NCBI GenBank assembly: GCA_016932895.1
Contig: JAFGCA010000115.1
Coordinates: forward strand, 1 to 5,767
Source: Sedimentisphaerales bacterium
GTDB lineage: Bacteria > Planctomycetota > Phycisphaerae > Sedimentisphaerales > SG8-4
Direction of reading: 5' to 3'
Length of the DNA stretch: 5,767 nt
The position numbers were made by a program, and so were the translations under genes. The number at the start of each line of letters is the position of its first letter. Within the stretch, counting starts at the first letter, position 1. The notes under the pieces were generated by a model that saw nothing but the letters and a program-made list of their open reading frames with translations, ran no database searches and was not told the DNA's origin. This document shows positions 5,210-5,767 of this stretch, piece after piece.

Positions 5210-5215
5210 CTCCTT
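5210..5215 (-). promoter_or_regulatory. Shine-Dalgarno site of yjbQ in the argS-yjbQ gap
   Basis: AAGGAG on the minus strand lies 5 bases before ATG 5204 and 1 base after the argS TAA (5217-5219). A ribosome ending argS would cover it, which favours coupling. Confidence 0.75.
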
Positions 5216-5216
5216 C

Positions 5217-5767
5217 TTACATCTGCTCGACGACGCCGATGCCCAGCAGTTCGCTGAGACCGTGACGGATGGTCGCGGCCGTCAGGTCGCAGAGCAAGAG
5301 GCGCGTCGGGCGTTTCTCGGGCGCAGCGTCGAGGACGGGACAGTTGGTGTAGAACGCGCTGAACTTCTGCGCCAGCTCGTAGAGGTAGGACGTCAGATAG
5401 TTGGGCCGGTAGTCGGCCGCCGCCGACTCGACCGCCTCGGCGTAGCGCACGAGATGCTTGGCGAGATCCAGCTCGGCCGGCTCGCTCAGGTCCAGGCTGC
5501 CGATGTCGCGACGTTCCTCTTCGATAGTCACGCCTTTGCTCTCGGCCTTGCGCTCGATGGACTTGATGCGGGCGTAGGCGTATTGCATGTAGGGGGCCGT
5601 GTTGCCGTCCATCGCCAGCATCTTGTCGAAGCTGAAGACGTAATCGCTCGTGCGATTGTTGGAGTAGTCGGCGTATTTGACCGCGCCGATACCGACCGCG
5701 TTGGCAATCCTCTTTTTTTCATCGGGCGAAAGTTCCGGGTTCTTCTCCTCGACGACCGCCATCGCCC
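5217..5767 (-). CDS. argS: Arginyl-tRNA synthetase, C-terminal part (5' end outside window)
   Basis: The frame runs off the right edge and stops at TAA 5217-5219, leaving about 183 C-terminal residues of a protein usually 550-600 long. The ATG at 5762 is internal. ArgS charges tRNA-Arg with arginine in the cytoplasm as a class I synthetase. The visible part begins near the end of the catalytic core, with IGAVKYADYSNNRTSDYVF and KMLAMDGNTAPYMQYAYARI (about residues 25-66 of the visible part), both highly conserved in ArgS. The helical DALR anticodon-binding domain follows, with NYLTSYLYELAQKFSAFYTNCPV and the terminal LCDLTAATIRHGLSELLGI. The HIGH and KMSKS-like motifs are expected upstream, outside the window. 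No disruption is seen. It heads a unit with yjbQ. Confidence 0.97.
   Translation of the reverse strand, partial: AMAVVEEKNPELSPDEKKRIANAVGIGAVKYADYSNNRTSDYVFSFDKMLAMDGNTAPYMQYAYARIKSIERKAESKGVTIEEERRDIGSLDLSEPAELDLAKHLVRYAEAVESAAADYRPNYLTSYLYELAQKFSAFYTNCPVLDAAPEKRPTRLLLCDLTAATIRHGLSELLGIGVVEQM

Overview
This window looks like an ordinary chromosomal stretch from a GC-rich bacterium. I lean towards Planctomycetota. The reasons are a fused homocysteine methyltransferase/methylenetetrahydrofolate reductase, ThyX rather than ThyA, an arginyl-tRNA synthetase C-terminus with a 'KMLAMDGNTAPYMQYAYAR' core like planctomycete homologues I remember, and loosely packed genes with structured spacers. This is recognition from memory, not a phylogeny. 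No mobile element, CRISPR array, tRNA or rRNA was seen.

Layout. On the + strand, the 3' end of the fused one-carbon gene (1-1159) is followed 34 bases later by thyX (1194-1823). Both products consume 5,10-methylene-tetrahydrofolate, one towards methionine and one towards dTMP. They converge on a minus-strand series that reads, in transcription order: argS 3' end (5767-5217), yjbQ (5204-4794), a long gap, yggS (4007-3285) and a SpoIIE-type protein phosphatase with a degenerate receiver-like N-terminus (3126-1849). argS and yjbQ are 12 bases apart and are clearly co-transcribed. yggS and the phosphatase are 158 bases apart, with several inverted repeats between them.

The gap 4008-4793 is the most interesting part. 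Its right half, on the + strand, has a perfect TATAAT box with a possible -35 at 17 bases. About 195 bases downstream there is a strong branched terminator hairpin followed by TTTTT, with no convincing ORF between. I read this as an undescribed small RNA of about 195 nt transcribed towards yjbQ. The C7 loop of its terminator is complementary to a G-rich segment near its own 5' end. The left half, on the minus strand, contains a 152-codon stop-free frame that lacks an ATG. An ATG in the neighbouring frame would join it, through a 9-base homopolymer, to give a signal-peptide-like start, so it may be a frameshifted or slippage-dependent small exported protein. Directly before the yggS start codon, the minus strand can fold into a three-way junction. 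One of its arms can instead pair with the bases touching the ATG, which is a switch-like arrangement upstream of a gene for pyridoxal-phosphate homeostasis.

The identified protein genes are housekeeping or signalling genes and are secure. The RNA and regulatory proposals are inferences from base pairing and motifs read by eye.
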